Assembly: GCA_963971225.1 (NCBI GenBank)
Contig: OZ020269.1
Location: forward strand, 42,925,264 to 42,989,263
Reading direction: 5' to 3'
DNA length: 64,000 bases
Source of the DNA: Melieria omissa
Lineage: Eukaryota > Arthropoda > Insecta > Diptera > Ulidiidae
Shown: positions 22,101 through 32,182 of the stretch, one piece after another
How positions within the stretch are numbered: position 1 is the first letter of the stretch
Layout of the letters: the number at the start of each line of letters is the position of its first letter
The notes under the pieces: generated by a model
The model's database searches: none
Seen by the model: the letters and a program-made list of their open reading frames with translations, nothing else
What the model was told of the DNA's origin: nothing
Position numbers and translations under genes: made by a program

Positions 22101-22270
22101 GCAATGTGTGGTAAAGTTTGATAAAATATTCATTAACTTGGAATTTGGTTGGATCAAGATCATTAATTTGAGATTTGATAATTTCGACCTCTTCTTTTAC
22201 GACTTCGTCGGTTTTCTTAGTGAATACAAATTTAATAATTCTACAAAATCGTGTCGATTGGATTCCCATA

Positions 22271-22994
22271 GTACTGTACCATCTTCAATACAACACATTT
22301 TCATTGGTACAAATTTGTTTTGGGATGGTGTATCTTGAACTAAGGAATTGTTTGCTTTTTACCATAAAGCGATGATATTTTCGGTGCTCTCTATTCCATC
22401 GAAGGCTCATTGTACTCGTTTCCCTTCTGAGCAGCTTTCGGAACTTTTTTAATTTTTAATTCGGCTTCTTGCGCTTAAATTGAAAAGTTTGTTAGACGGC
22501 CGCAAAAATCCGCAATGGATCTTTCTTAATATCGACAAAGGACACTTCAAGGATTTAAGATATTTAATTTTTAAGTGAATATCGGTGAATATATATACTT
22601 TTTTATCTTTTAAAATTAGTATAAGATGAAAAATAAATATTTTGTAATCTGTATATTAAAATCACTATCCCACTTGAAATACAGCAAATTAAAGCAATTG
22701 ATTGATTAAAAACAAAACTACATACCTGATGCCATGTTTTCACTATAAGACAAAAAATGTAAACAATCTGGCTTACAACCAAACTTGTAATAGATTGTGC
22801 TTCGATATCAGTAAACAATAAAAAAAATTTTTAGTTTAAGAAAAGGTAAAGTTTGAAGACCCTGTGTACCTTTGTGCACAACACCATGGTCATAAAATCA
22901 ACCTTAATAGACGGTATGATGTATTGACAGTTGATCCATGATGTTTTTTCATTAAAAAATGGTATTTCAAAATTTGACTTTTGTCCTCCTAGAT
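22271..22994. other. No gene recognised
   Basis: AT-rich DNA with no motif I recognise. A short block at 22977-23015 resembles 30690-30732 (CTCCTAGATTTRAAAA...CACACYGTGCASTGGCGT), so part of it is an interspersed repeat. Confidence 0.45.
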
Positions 22995-24290
22995 TTAAAA
23001 AATAACACACCGTGCACTGGCGTTAACCATATACTTTGTCTCGACAACACCGCCTCCAAACCGTTCAAGCTTCTTGACGGCAGACTCACGTCGTGATTCC
23101 AGGGGGACCATTGATTCCCGGATCATCGATACATCGCTACCCGTGTCAATGACCTTCATTAATGACGGTGGTACCCCCAGGGCTGACTTCAGTTTCGCCA
23201 CCGATGGTTTGTGCGCCGCATGACTTGAAATCGGCCCCAAATTTGTTACAGTTAGTGCACTTTACCCGACGCGGAAGATGTGGACACTTGGCTGCGATGT
23301 GTCCTACCTCGTTGCACTTGTAGCACCGGACTGCTTTGTTACCCATCTAAGCATCTTGACCCTCTGTCGTAGCTTTCCGTCCATCCGCTACTGTTTTGGG
23401 CCACACTGACATGGTTGATAAGCTTTCTTTTGAAGATTACAGATCACGACACGTTTTCAGATTCATCGCTAGTAGGATTCTGGACAGATTCGAATCGTTT
23501 AGACCATTGATGACATAAGAGTTCAAGGATATTTTGTCGACGTCTCCGCTGCGATCTAAACTGAAAATCGCGTAGTAGTAATCATTTAGAGGTTCATTAG
23601 GCTTCTTCTTGCGGGTGCCCAACTCGCGATGTATTTCTGCCGCACTTGGCGAATTGGGGAAATCCTTTTTCAACATGCCGTGAAACTGGTACCATGTTCG
23701 AAACGCTAGCTGTGAATGACCCCAATCTCTTGCCATACCTCCAAGTTTCTGCTGCACCGCGAATATTACTTCTTCTTCGCTCCACAGGTATATTGACTGT
23801 AGCTGCTCCACCTTATCAATGAATTTACCCGTCTTGCGATTGCCTTTCAGCGAGTCAAACTCTGGCAGGATTTCAATAATTTTGCTCATCGTGTATCTTG
23901 TGGCTGCATGCGTTGTCATCGATGCTGTCAGCAGATCGCGTTCTTTTCGACCCAGTACCAGGGTACACGACCCTTCCACCGGACCGCCAATCGTCGCCTC
24001 TGGATCTGCAGCATCCCGCGTTGCTGGTGTCGGTGCTATTGCGTCACCATTAACCTGTACCACACCTGCTAAATCACCCACCGTCTTGACCATATTGCTC
24101 AACATTTCCTGAAGATCGTTGATCTGCTGGCGCCATGAGGACTCCAATTCCGCCTCATCTACCTCATCCGCCTGGTACATCTCCATAAGCTTTGCACTTT
24201 TCTTAGCCTTATTTCCCGTGACATCTAGATTTTGGTTGGGAGCAGCGCGTTGAGTTGATCTACTTTTAAAGCAGCCAATTTTACCATTTC
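22995..24290 (-). pseudogene. Gag and protease of a SAP-type Gypsy (family C relative)
   Basis: Minus strand in order: a SAP-like start (LAALKVDQLNALLP, then after a frameshift NLDVTGNKAKKSAKLMEMYQ, 24290-24180), the capsid region (24186-23437) with WSEEEVIFAVQQKLGGMARD and RRELGTRKKKPNEPLNDYYY-type blocks, a zinc knuckle CYKCNEVGHIAAKC (about 23320), and the protease active site VIDTGSDVSMI (about 23150). It stops at 22995, where pol is missing. Frameshifts separate the pieces. Confidence 0.75.
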
Positions 24291-24594
24291 ACTGACTCCT
24301 GTGCTACTCCGCTTTCTTTCACTTTCTCCAACGTCTATTGTTCAACTTCTATTCTCGAAACATCCGTCGCTTCGTGCGAATTCCTGGAAGCGTTCGTTGC
24401 TTCGTGTGAATTTCTGTAAGCGTCCGTCGCTTACTTGTGGCCGCGTCTATCGCTTCTCTTGTCTAGCGCATAGCGCCTTCGTTGCATGGAGTGGGGGTGG
24501 CTTATATTTCCCCTTAAGTTGTGCACTTGCTGCCGACGTCTGTCGCGAGCCTCAGATTTTGTGGCGTGTTCGTAGAATTCACAGTCAAATTTGG

Positions 24595-24660
24595 TTGAAT
24601 CCCACTTCTGATACTGTCAAAGATCACCGACTCGATTGTTTCCAGGAAAGCGTTTATTTT
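24595..24660 (-). mobile_element. Primer binding site and start of an LTR for the upstream Gypsy remnant
   Basis: On the minus strand, the sequence next to the gag leader is GACAGTATCAGAAGTGGGAT, the same primer-site type as in families A and C. The LTR would begin at about 24615 (TGTCAAAG on the + strand). Its far end is not recognisable, so the LTR is probably truncated. Confidence 0.5.
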
Positions 24661-24702
24661 TGAACAAAGAACCATTACAACATAAAAGGATAAAACATTG
24701 CT

Positions 24703-24783
24703 ATTTGATGGGCAAAAATACAGTGGAAACAAAAGCATGGCTTGAGAAATGTTTCAATACATCTGTATTTTTGCCCATCAAAT
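24703..24783. repeat. Perfect inverted repeat, 21-bp arms
   Basis: Bases 24703-24723 (core GATGGGCAAAAATACAG) are exactly inverted at 24763-24783 with a 39-bp loop. A further GGGCAAAA-type block follows. This could be a tiny foldback element or paired TIRs of a deleted transposon. Confidence 0.85.
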
Positions 24784-25139
24784 TTTGCCCATTTTATCAA
24801 AACACGAAATTCACTTTTTTCCATTGTTTACAAAAATTCAGAGGTAGCGTCACTTCGAAAGCAATAACTTGAAAACGAGTCAACCAAATGTCATGAAACT
24901 TTGACAGAATCTAAGTTAAGGATGGTTTTCCATGTACAACACAATAATTCTTAATTTTTGGCGTCATCTCTATGTCAGGCCAAAGACTTTTCAGCCCATG
25001 TAGTATATGCCAGTAACCGTCCATAAAGTTCTATGTCATGGACGCGAAATCATTAGCAGTTGTTTGTTGCCCTTCGGTCAACTTTCGGAGGAAGTCCAAG
25101 AAGCCCGTCATAAGGACATAAAATACTTTCGGGAACATA

Positions 25140-25430
25140 CACTATGATCAATAGGTACCGGGACTGTGTATTTTAAATTTTCCGCCGTTGCCCGATTCAG
25201 GTAATTTTAGGTCGGTAGGACCTTAACTGACATCTGTGTCAAATTTTGAGCGGGATTGCATCATTAGTTTTTGTTTGGCAGCTGTTAGCGTCAGTCAACT
25301 TTTTGTACTTCGTCGCATTTTACAATGGATAATTTTGTTGATCAACGTATTTGTTTGAAATTTTGTCTTAGGAACGAAATTTCTTGTGCCAAAGCGCTTG
25401 GCACAGTCTCGGTACTTATTGATCATAGTG
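25140..25430 (+). mobile_element. mariner internal-deletion derivative, 291 bp
   Basis: The TIRs start CACTATGATCAATA (inverse at the right end) and TA duplications flank the element at 25138-25139 and 25431-25432. The + strand retains the transposase start at 25325: MDNFVDQRICLKFCLRNEIS, then runs directly into the 3' TIR. All of the catalytic domain is deleted, so it can move only with help from a full-length mariner. Confidence 0.85.
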
Positions 25431-25504
25431 TAATACAAGAAAAATGTCACACAAAGACACAAATATGGACTTGTTCCAAATGCTTTTGGTAACGTCGGAT
25501 CCCG

Positions 25505-25719
25505 TGTCTGGCGACCGTAAACGAAAAATACAACGACCGATAGGTTTCAAAAGTTAAAATGATGTTCGTTTATTTAAATTTCTCTTCTCGTCACCCGCGC
25601 ATCAATCGCACTCGATATACATCAAAACGGAACTCTCCCTTCAACTCTGGCTACCGCAGCCAACGTCACGGGCGCGCAGGATTGCATGTCGGTGGTGCTA
25701 CGCCAGGGTTCCCGCTACA
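25505..25719 (-). repeat. 3' LTR, Gypsy family C
   Basis: On the minus strand it starts TGTAGCGGGAACCC and ends GACA. The integrase frame reads on into it, stopping at 25666. The purine tract AGGAAGGGCCGAGC (minus strand, 25720-25733) lies at its inner edge. Confidence 0.9.
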
Positions 25720-26850
25720 GCTCGGCCCTTCCTGACTAGGCATCGCCCCGATGTCCTCGCAGGCCTCGTTCCCTTCATCGTTATTTTCTTCGGTATTATC
25801 GAGCTCTGGCGGCAAGGCGCACCACGGTTTCATCTTATCCGACGAATAGATTGAGGAAAATTTCTTCTGCTTCAGCTGCATTCCCTTCACGTCTTCTAGA
25901 AGGTATCGGTCCTTATCGAGGACTTTTACAACAACGTAGGGGCCGCGGTATCTAGGCTCCAATTTCCGCGATTCCCCGGTGGATTGTAAGTCGTTCAGGA
26001 TAACTACCAGGTCATCAACATGGTACGTAGTCGGCGTAGAATGTTTTTTGTCGAACCTCTCCTTCCATTGCGCTCGTTTCTCTTGGATGGTTTGGAGGGC
26101 AATCGCTCGTTTCTCGTTCATCGATGCATTTTCATTGCAATCATCTATGACTGCGGCTAACAGCCTGTTGCGGATGACGTCACGCAGGTTGAAGTCGAAC
26201 AGTAACTGATTCGGGCTAAAACCAGTGCTCGAATTTTGCTGCGAGTTGACGCTCCACTGAAGATTACGTAGCTGGTCGTCCCATTCGCGAGCATTGGAAT
26301 CAGCTGTACGCAGGAAGTTCAAAATTGTCCTGTTTGCGCGCTCAACTTGGCCGTTGGCGCGCGGTGTCCTAACTGCGGTTTTGATATGCTGGATATCGTA
26401 CTGCTCACAATAGTCGCTGAATAACTTCGAGGTGAACGCTGACCCCCTGTCGGTGACGATAGTTCTCGGCAAGCCGAAGTAACTACTAATCTCGTTCAAT
26501 ACGCCCAACACAGGTTGCGTTTTTGTATTTCGTACTGGCTTCACAATCAGGTATTTTGTGAACGCATCACTAACCGCAATGATATATGTATGCCCCTTCT
26601 TGCTTTTCACAAACGGCCCAAGGTGATCGATATGAAGTAACTGGAATGGGATAGGATCCATAGCGTCGATATGTAGTACCCCTTCCGGCTTGCCACCCTT
26701 GATTCTGTTATAGCAGCAATCGACACATGCGGATATATAACCTTTCACATAATTCCGCATGCGGGGGAACCAATAGTGTTCTCGTATACGTTGAATGGTT
26801 TTGTCTATTCCGAAATGCCCCATATCGTCGTGGCAAAGTTTTGCGCGATT
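25666..26850 (-). CDS. Integrase of Gypsy family C
   Basis: The frame contains the HHCC zinc domain (HDDMGHFGIDKTIQ ... CVDCC) and the DDE core HIDHLGPF, VTDRGSAFTSKLF and NGQVERANRT, then the C-terminal RGPYVVVKVLDKDRY module. It catalyses insertion of the cDNA. It is offset from the RT frame by a shift at about 26805-26850, which falls just before the HHCC domain. The C-terminal tail extends into the LTR. Confidence 0.85.
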   Translation of the reverse strand, partial: NRAKLCHDDMGHFGIDKTIQRIREHYWFPRMRNYVKGYISACVDCCYNRIKGGKPEGVLHIDAMDPIPFQLLHIDHLGPFVKSKKGHTYIIAVSDAFTKYLIVKPVRNTKTQPVLGVLNEISSYFGLPRTIVTDRGSAFTSKLFSDYCEQYDIQHIKTAVRTPRANGQVERANRTILNFLRTADSNAREWDDQLRNLQWSVNSQQNSSTGFSPNQLLFDFNLRDVIRNRLLAAVIDDCNENASMNEKRAIALQTIQEKRAQWKERFDKKHSTPTTYHVDDLVVILNDLQSTGESRKLEPRYRGPYVVVKVLDKDRYLLEDVKGMQLKQKKFSSIYSSDKMKPWCALPPELDNTEENNDEGNEACEDIGAMPSQEGPSCSGNPGVAPPTCNPARP

Positions 26851-29087
26851 CGCCAACGAACGGACTGTGGGACTACGAACAGCAAACGGTCGTCACACTT
26901 CCGATACAATCTGCACTTTTGCAGCCGATACTCGCGTTGTAATTGCTCTGCTTGCTCCGATTTCGGTCGTCCTTGTAAGAAGCGGATTATGTTTCGCAGC
27001 TTTTCATCTTGCAACTGCATTTTTAGCAGCCAGTCCTCATCGTCAGCCTCAACTGGCATAACGCAATTACTGTTTGGAGGACTTTCATCTTCCCCAGGTG
27101 CTCTGCTAAGGGCGTCGACATGGCCCATACGTGTGCCTGGCCGATGAATACATTCACAATTGTATTCCAATAGCCGCATCCACCATCGAGCGATGCGAGG
27201 AACCAATTGCGACTTTGCCTTAACGCTGCTGATCGCTGAGCAGTCAGTCACAACCTTGAATTCTTTGCCAAGCAGGTACACCCGGAAACGTTGAAGAGAT
27301 TCTACCACAGCTAACACCTCTAGCTCATAGCTATGGTACTGTGATTCGGCCTTCGTACAATGGCGGCTATAGTACATTACAGCATGCCACGATTTGCCCT
27401 CGTCGTTTGATTGTAGTAAAACAGCTGCCACACCAATACTACTCGCGTCGGTATGAACTTCGTGTAAAGCGGTGAAGTCGTACAGGGCTAAGACTGGTTC
27501 TTTGATTAGTGCTGCGATCAATGAATCAAACGCAGACTGTTGATGTTCACCCCATTTGAAATTCGTTGCAGCATCCTTCGTCGTAAGCTGCGTCAACGGC
27601 TTCGCGAGAATGGCATAATTCTGGATGAATTTTCGGAAAAACCCGGTCAGCCCAAGGAATCTTCGAACTTCGGTCGCGTTGGTGGGTCGATTGAATTCTT
27701 TAATTGCCGAAATCTTCCGCTTACCTGGGATGATGCCCTCACTGCTGATTTTATGACCCAGAAAGTCAATTTCGGTTGCTAAGAAATTACATTTGTCGTA
27801 CCGCAAAGTTAGTCCATGGCGTTCGAGTAAGGCCAGGAACTTTTCAAGCGTGTCCAGACCTTCTTGAACCGTCCGACTTGGGATAATAACGTCATCTAAG
27901 TATGCGATCACAACGAGCGGTTTCATCATTTGTATCAGCTTGTTCATCATCTCCTGAAACACAGCAGGAGCATTCACTAAACCGAAAGGCATGCGGTTGT
28001 ACTCATAATGCCCATCATGAGTGACAAATGCCGTGTACTGTTTTGAGTGTTCGTCAACTGCAATTTGGTGGTAACCCATCTTCAGATCGAGTGTTGTGAA
28101 GAATGAGCTACCCGCTAGCGCTGCAAACAATTCATCCATTATAGGCATTGGGAATGGTTGTTTGATAGTTATGCCATTCAATTGTCGATAATCGACGCAC
28201 ATACGAAATTCATTATTGCGTTTCTCTACTAAAACGATCGGCGAAGCGTACGCGGAATTCGATTCACGGATAATTTTCTTCGCGAGTAAGTCCTTGATGA
28301 TTTCAGCCACGATAGGACGTTTGGCGAATGGTAAGCGATACGGCTTCATATTGACTGCCACCTCGGATGAGAGTTTAATGTTCATTTTAACCAGCGTGGT
28401 TTCACCGAGTGCCGTCGATTCATTGTCAAAACACGTTTTGTATTTGTTCAACATTTTATCTAAATCACCGAAGTCACCGTTTAACTCATTCGTGAGAAGA
28501 TTGACCCTCTTTGGCTGTAGCCAACAGTCCTCACCATCGATTACCACTTGGCGATCAATCGTACACAAGACGTCTCGACCCAAAAGAACATCGCTGCTCA
28601 TATGTGTGTCTTTTACAATTAGCATGGACGCAGTGCCTTCGTAATCGTCTATTGTAAGTTTCACGTGTATCTTTTCGAAACACTCACAACCACCTCCGCC
28701 AAACCCGTTTAAACGCACATAACATTTTTCTTTGCCTTCGAATTGTTCTGCAAAGGATTCACGAATAAGGGACCGTGCACTACCGGAATCTATAAATGCT
28801 TTCGTGTTTACACTGTCTATTCGAATTTCTTTAAACGTGAACTTTTCCGACTCTGCGTCGATGGCATTACAATCAGCGTTCTGACTACCTGATTGACACA
28901 CGTCTGTCTTATGACCCGATTTCCCGCACTTTTCGCACCGCACACGACGCTGTGGCTCAGGACAATTCCTTGAGAAATGTCCTCGCTTGTTACAGTTGTA
29001 ACATAGAATTGTTTTTTCGTCTTTGTCACCTGGTGCCGGACTAACTTGCGTTTCAGTTTTTACGTTCGCGGCGCGAAATGTTGGCAA
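26805..29087 (-). CDS. Zinc knuckle, protease, RT and RNase H of Gypsy family C
   Basis: One uninterrupted frame of about 760 codons. It begins with two CCHC knuckles (CYNCNKRGHFSRNC and CEKCGKSGHKTDVC), then the retropepsin motif FIDSGSARSLI and LLGRDVL. RT follows (CVDYRQLNGIT, FTTLDLKMGYHQIAV, MPFGLVNAPAVFQ, catalytic AYLDDVII, LGLTGFFRKFIQNY). RNase H has VHTDASSIGVAAVLLQ and ELEVLAVVESLQRF. The chromodomain-free C-terminus continues as LRYDKCNF-type connection before integrase. All catalytic motifs are intact. The knuckles would normally end Gag, so the gag-pol boundary at 29060-29087 is either a programmed shift or a mutation. Confidence 0.9.
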   Translation of the reverse strand: MPTFRAANVKTETQVSPAPGDKDEKTILCYNCNKRGHFSRNCPEPQRRVRCEKCGKSGHKTDVCQSGSQNADCNAIDAESEKFTFKEIRIDSVNTKAFIDSGSARSLIRESFAEQFEGKEKCYVRLNGFGGGGCECFEKIHVKLTIDDYEGTASMLIVKDTHMSSDVLLGRDVLCTIDRQVVIDGEDCWLQPKRVNLLTNELNGDFGDLDKMLNKYKTCFDNESTALGETTLVKMNIKLSSEVAVNMKPYRLPFAKRPIVAEIIKDLLAKKIIRESNSAYASPIVLVEKRNNEFRMCVDYRQLNGITIKQPFPMPIMDELFAALAGSSFFTTLDLKMGYHQIAVDEHSKQYTAFVTHDGHYEYNRMPFGLVNAPAVFQEMMNKLIQMMKPLVVIAYLDDVIIPSRTVQEGLDTLEKFLALLERHGLTLRYDKCNFLATEIDFLGHKISSEGIIPGKRKISAIKEFNRPTNATEVRRFLGLTGFFRKFIQNYAILAKPLTQLTTKDAATNFKWGEHQQSAFDSLIAALIKEPVLALYDFTALHEVHTDASSIGVAAVLLQSNDEGKSWHAVMYYSRHCTKAESQYHSYELEVLAVVESLQRFRVYLLGKEFKVVTDCSAISSVKAKSQLVPRIARWWMRLLEYNCECIHRPGTRMGHVDALSRAPGEDESPPNSNCVMPVEADDEDWLLKMQLQDEKLRNIIRFLQGRPKSEQAEQLQREYRLQKCRLYRKCDDRLLFVVPQSVRWRIAQNFATTIWGISE

Positions 29088-30142
29088 CTTGATAGAACTA
29101 CAGCTGTTATACGCACAGTAATTATGATCGCGTTTAAAACTTCGTTACATGAAACATAATAATTAACCGACAAAACTCGTTTCAGCTCCACGTCGTTGAT
29201 TCCATTTATCACGTATTTAATAATGCACTGATCGTCGAGTCCACCGCGACGACTTATGGCAAGCACTTTATAATAGAAGGATTCCGGCGATTCGTTCGCA
29301 TTACGACGCATTCGTATTAGTTCCATATGAATGTCCGCAACGTTTATGCGCGAAGGAAATTCCCGCAAAAATACTTCAACGAACTGCGACCAATTTGTGA
29401 AAATTTCGTGCATCGAATCGACCCACAATTTCGCAAGACCTTGCAACTTCGTCTGCACTGCAAACAGCAACACTTTATCATTCCACCCGTACGCGTTTCT
29501 CAATTGTTCGATACGTCCCACAAACTGTGCTGACGACATGTTTTTGTCCACTGGGTCAAACGTTGGTAAAACTGAAATTATGTCGTGAACGTTGCCGAAA
29601 ACGTTGGCAACGCCGTAACAAGCATCATTTTGCGCACAACGATGCGCCGGCGTAGTAACGGTACCCGCGTATACTTGCGTCGTGCTGCTGCTGCATAGCG
29701 TCGCAGCCGTCGTTGCAGTCACGCCACATTGACTTCGCGTTCCACGAATCACGCCTTCGCTTGGGTCAAACTGTACCGCGTTTGACACCAATGGCATGTC
29801 GCATAAAACTTGAGGGTATCCAGACGTTGCAAACCCTACACTTCGCACTTCGCGCACTGCCGTGTTCCGATTCTGCATATTCTCTCGTGTGGGAGATGAC
29901 TGGCTTATGGAACACTGCGGGTCCCCGAAACCATTCGCCCTTATACGAATCGAGTCAATAGCGCGTTCCAGCACCTCCACTCGGCGCTGCATACTATCGT
30001 CCAGCGCGCTCGCGTATCGTTTGTTCGCTTGACTTTCGCACAACCGTTCAACCAATTTTGCCTTGTTCCCGGTACAAGGCAAACCAAGCTCCCGCAATCT
30101 CGCACGCAGCTCGACAACGTTTAGGCTGCTGAGTCTCTGCAT
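29060..30142 (-). CDS. Gag of Gypsy family C with N-terminal SAP domain
   Basis: I start at the ATG at 30142-30140 (MQRLSSLNVVELRARLRELG), which sits inside the primer-binding site right after the LTR. The first 40 residues match the SAP DNA-binding motif (LNVVELRARLRELGLP, then GNKAKLVERL). A capsid-like region follows (STDPVDKNMSSAQF-type block, YGWNDKVLLFAVQTKLQGLA, NESPESFYYKVLAISRRGGL). The frame is open upstream into the LTR but no earlier ATG is needed. It ends at 29060 just before the zinc knuckles in the next frame. Confidence 0.8.
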   Translation of the reverse strand: MQRLSSLNVVELRARLRELGLPCTGNKAKLVERLCESQANKRYASALDDSMQRRVEVLERAIDSIRIRANGFGDPQCSISQSSPTRENMQNRNTAVREVRSVGFATSGYPQVLCDMPLVSNAVQFDPSEGVIRGTRSQCGVTATTAATLCSSSTTQVYAGTVTTPAHRCAQNDACYGVANVFGNVHDIISVLPTFDPVDKNMSSAQFVGRIEQLRNAYGWNDKVLLFAVQTKLQGLAKLWVDSMHEIFTNWSQFVEVFLREFPSRINVADIHMELIRMRRNANESPESFYYKVLAISRRGGLDDQCIIKYVINGINDVELKRVLSVNYYVSCNEVLNAIIITVRITAVVLSSCQHFAPRT

Positions 30143-30156
30143 CCCACTTCTGACTC

Positions 30157-30371
30157 TGTCAGGCGACCGTAAACGAAAAATACAACAACCGATAGGTTTC
30201 AAAAGTTAAAATGATGTTCGTTTATTTAAATTTCTCTTCTCGTCACCCGCGCATCAATCGCACTCGATATACATCAAAACGGAACTCTCCCTTCAACTCT
30301 GGCTACCGCAGCCAACGTCACGGGCGCGCAGGATTGCATGTCGGTGGTGCTACGCCAGGGTTCCCGCTACA
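30157..30371 (-). repeat. 5' LTR, Gypsy family C
   Basis: Nearly identical to 25505-25719. The changes I see are TGTCAGG against TGTCTGG at the start and CAACAACC against CAACGACC. Confidence 0.9.
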
Positions 30372-30375
30372 CCCG

Positions 30376-31769
30376 TTATATCTAGTTTAAGAAAACTGTC
30401 ATGTAAGCGAAAGAAACATTTTTCTCCAGCCGTGATGGAGTTACTTTCAGCTCAACCAAGTTCTACTGCTTCCTCAGAAGATGAAACAAGTGAGACCGTT
30501 CAAAGTGAATAATATTAATATAAAATAATATCAAAAGGTCTACTTGCTTATTTACTATTTTTTTGATTTTTGTTGTTATATAATAAATTTTTACATATCA
30601 TTATTTTTTTTAAATGATCCCAATACTTTTACGACTTCTTTAATAGCAAATGAAATTAAAATTTGCACCATTTTGCCGCGCTATTGATTTTTGTGCTCCT
30701 AGATTTGAAAATAAGCACACTGTGCAGTGGCGTATCCAGGGGGGGATTAGGGGGATAGATCCCCCTTTGATTTTCAGACAAGGTTTGGTAAATTGGCTGT
30801 ATTGAGATAAGAAGTCAGCATGAAGATTTTCCTTTCGGTAACGTTGCTCTACGCAAAATCTTTATTTTGAAAATGTTTCGCTTGACGGTATAGTTAGTGA
30901 ACAACCAATTGGTCTAAAGTTTTAACTATCATACTTTTTTGACTTTTTGTAACACGATATAATTTCAGGTAATTTTTTTCACCAACATATCCTGGTTATG
31001 ATGAAAAGTGCTCAAAGGGGCATCTTCCGCGAAAAGCTAGTAATTGTTTACTTAGTGTGTGTTTTTCATAAGACGTACATGGCAGTTGTCGCTGAACCCA
31101 CTTTTCTCATATATCTCTTATTAGTGTTAATGAGCTTCATTCTTGATTACAATCGTTACGTTCTGGGCGAGCGGTTTTGTCACCGACAGAAGGAAAAATT
31201 GGTCGCCTGTTGTGTAACTCTTCAGATTATCAAGAGATTATCCATTCGACTTATAAACACCACTCAAAATTGAAATACCAAAATATGCGTGAATATCAAC
31301 AACGCTTACATTATAATATATATTAACAACGCCAACAACGCCATGCACTGCCAAAAACTCGCAAACCTTCAAAATTAGTTTTGTCAGTTACTACTTTAAC
31401 ATTGGTCTTCATTGGCATCTTGTTAACACGACTTCAAGTATAGCGAGTTATACCAAGTTTAGTTGAAATAATATAATTGGCCCTTACTTTTCCGTTCATT
31501 TCAGGAGGCCCATTGATCCATAAAAAGGTTTTGCCTATAAAAACAGTTCAAAACTTTCATTCCAGAGACGTAATCTCATGGCATTTTCTTTATTTGTTGC
31601 GTTGAATTTCCATACAATTTGTATATGGGTGAAATTTCACCCGAATGTCGCCGACGTTACTTTTTTTATAATTTCCGTTATAATGAAATAATCAATATGT
31701 TGTAGATAATTTCTAATATTTATATTGGTTTGCTTCAAATACAAGAAACCTTAATCATTTGATAAATAT
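30376..31769. other. No gene recognised; possible DNA-transposon end at 30723
   Basis: CAGTGGCGTATCCAGGGGGG at 30723 looks like a terminal sequence of a DNA transposon, but I find no inverted partner. The 91-codon frame at 30998-31273 has hydrophobic stretches but no recognisable family. Confidence 0.35.
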
Positions 31770-32178
31770 TGAAACGATGAGGCACTCTGTGCTGTGCTAT
31801 GCATGAATGCTTTTCCAAGCATACTTTTAGGCATGCAATTTGGAGTACGGTAAACTTGCTATAATATGGCGAGGATGGTTCGCGAAAGGTGATGAGCTGT
31901 GCTAGAACAATCGAGATAGAAAGTACAACTGGAATGTGCAAGAAACTTCGGCGCGATAAGAAAACTAGTATAAAAGGAGCAGTGTGCAGCGCAGAGGGCC
32001 GAGTCTGTGTTGAGCAAGCAAAGGGGAAACATGCAATAGTAGTAGTGTAAAGTAAAACAAGTGTGAATGTGTAAATAAAGTGATTGTTAGTTTCTGACTG
32101 CATTGTGCGCTGAATAGTTGAAGTTGGTTTATTTTCAATCACAATCCAAACGAACTTAGAGAAGACATTTTCGTAACA
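31770..32178 (+). mobile_element. Solo LTR of Gypsy family B, 409 bp
   Basis: It begins TGAAACGATGAGGCAC and ends TTCGTAACA. It matches the family B LTR at 45665-46080 in the opposite orientation (CTATGCATGAATG, a TATAAAAG promoter at about 31970, and the AATAAAGTGATTGTTAG block). The 4-bp duplication ATAT flanks it at 31766-31769 and 32179-32182. It arose by recombination between two LTRs of a former full element. Confidence 0.85.
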
Positions 32179-32182
32179 ATAT

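Larger units (their letters stand above)
25505..30371 (-). mobile_element. Ty3/Gypsy element, family C, complete and young
   Basis: Two 215-bp LTRs (25505-25719 and 30157-30371) differ at only two positions by eye. Target duplications CCCG lie at 25501-25504 and 30372-30375. Minus-strand order: 5' LTR, primer site overlapping the Gag start, gag with a SAP domain, zinc knuckles, protease, RT, RNase H, integrase, polypurine tract, 3' LTR. Two frame changes (29060-29087 and 26805-26856) separate gag, pol and integrase. Confidence 0.9.

Noticed and set aside
30998..31273. A small membrane protein gene
   Set aside because: It has hydrophobic stretches but no recognisable family, and AT-rich repeat DNA easily yields such frames.
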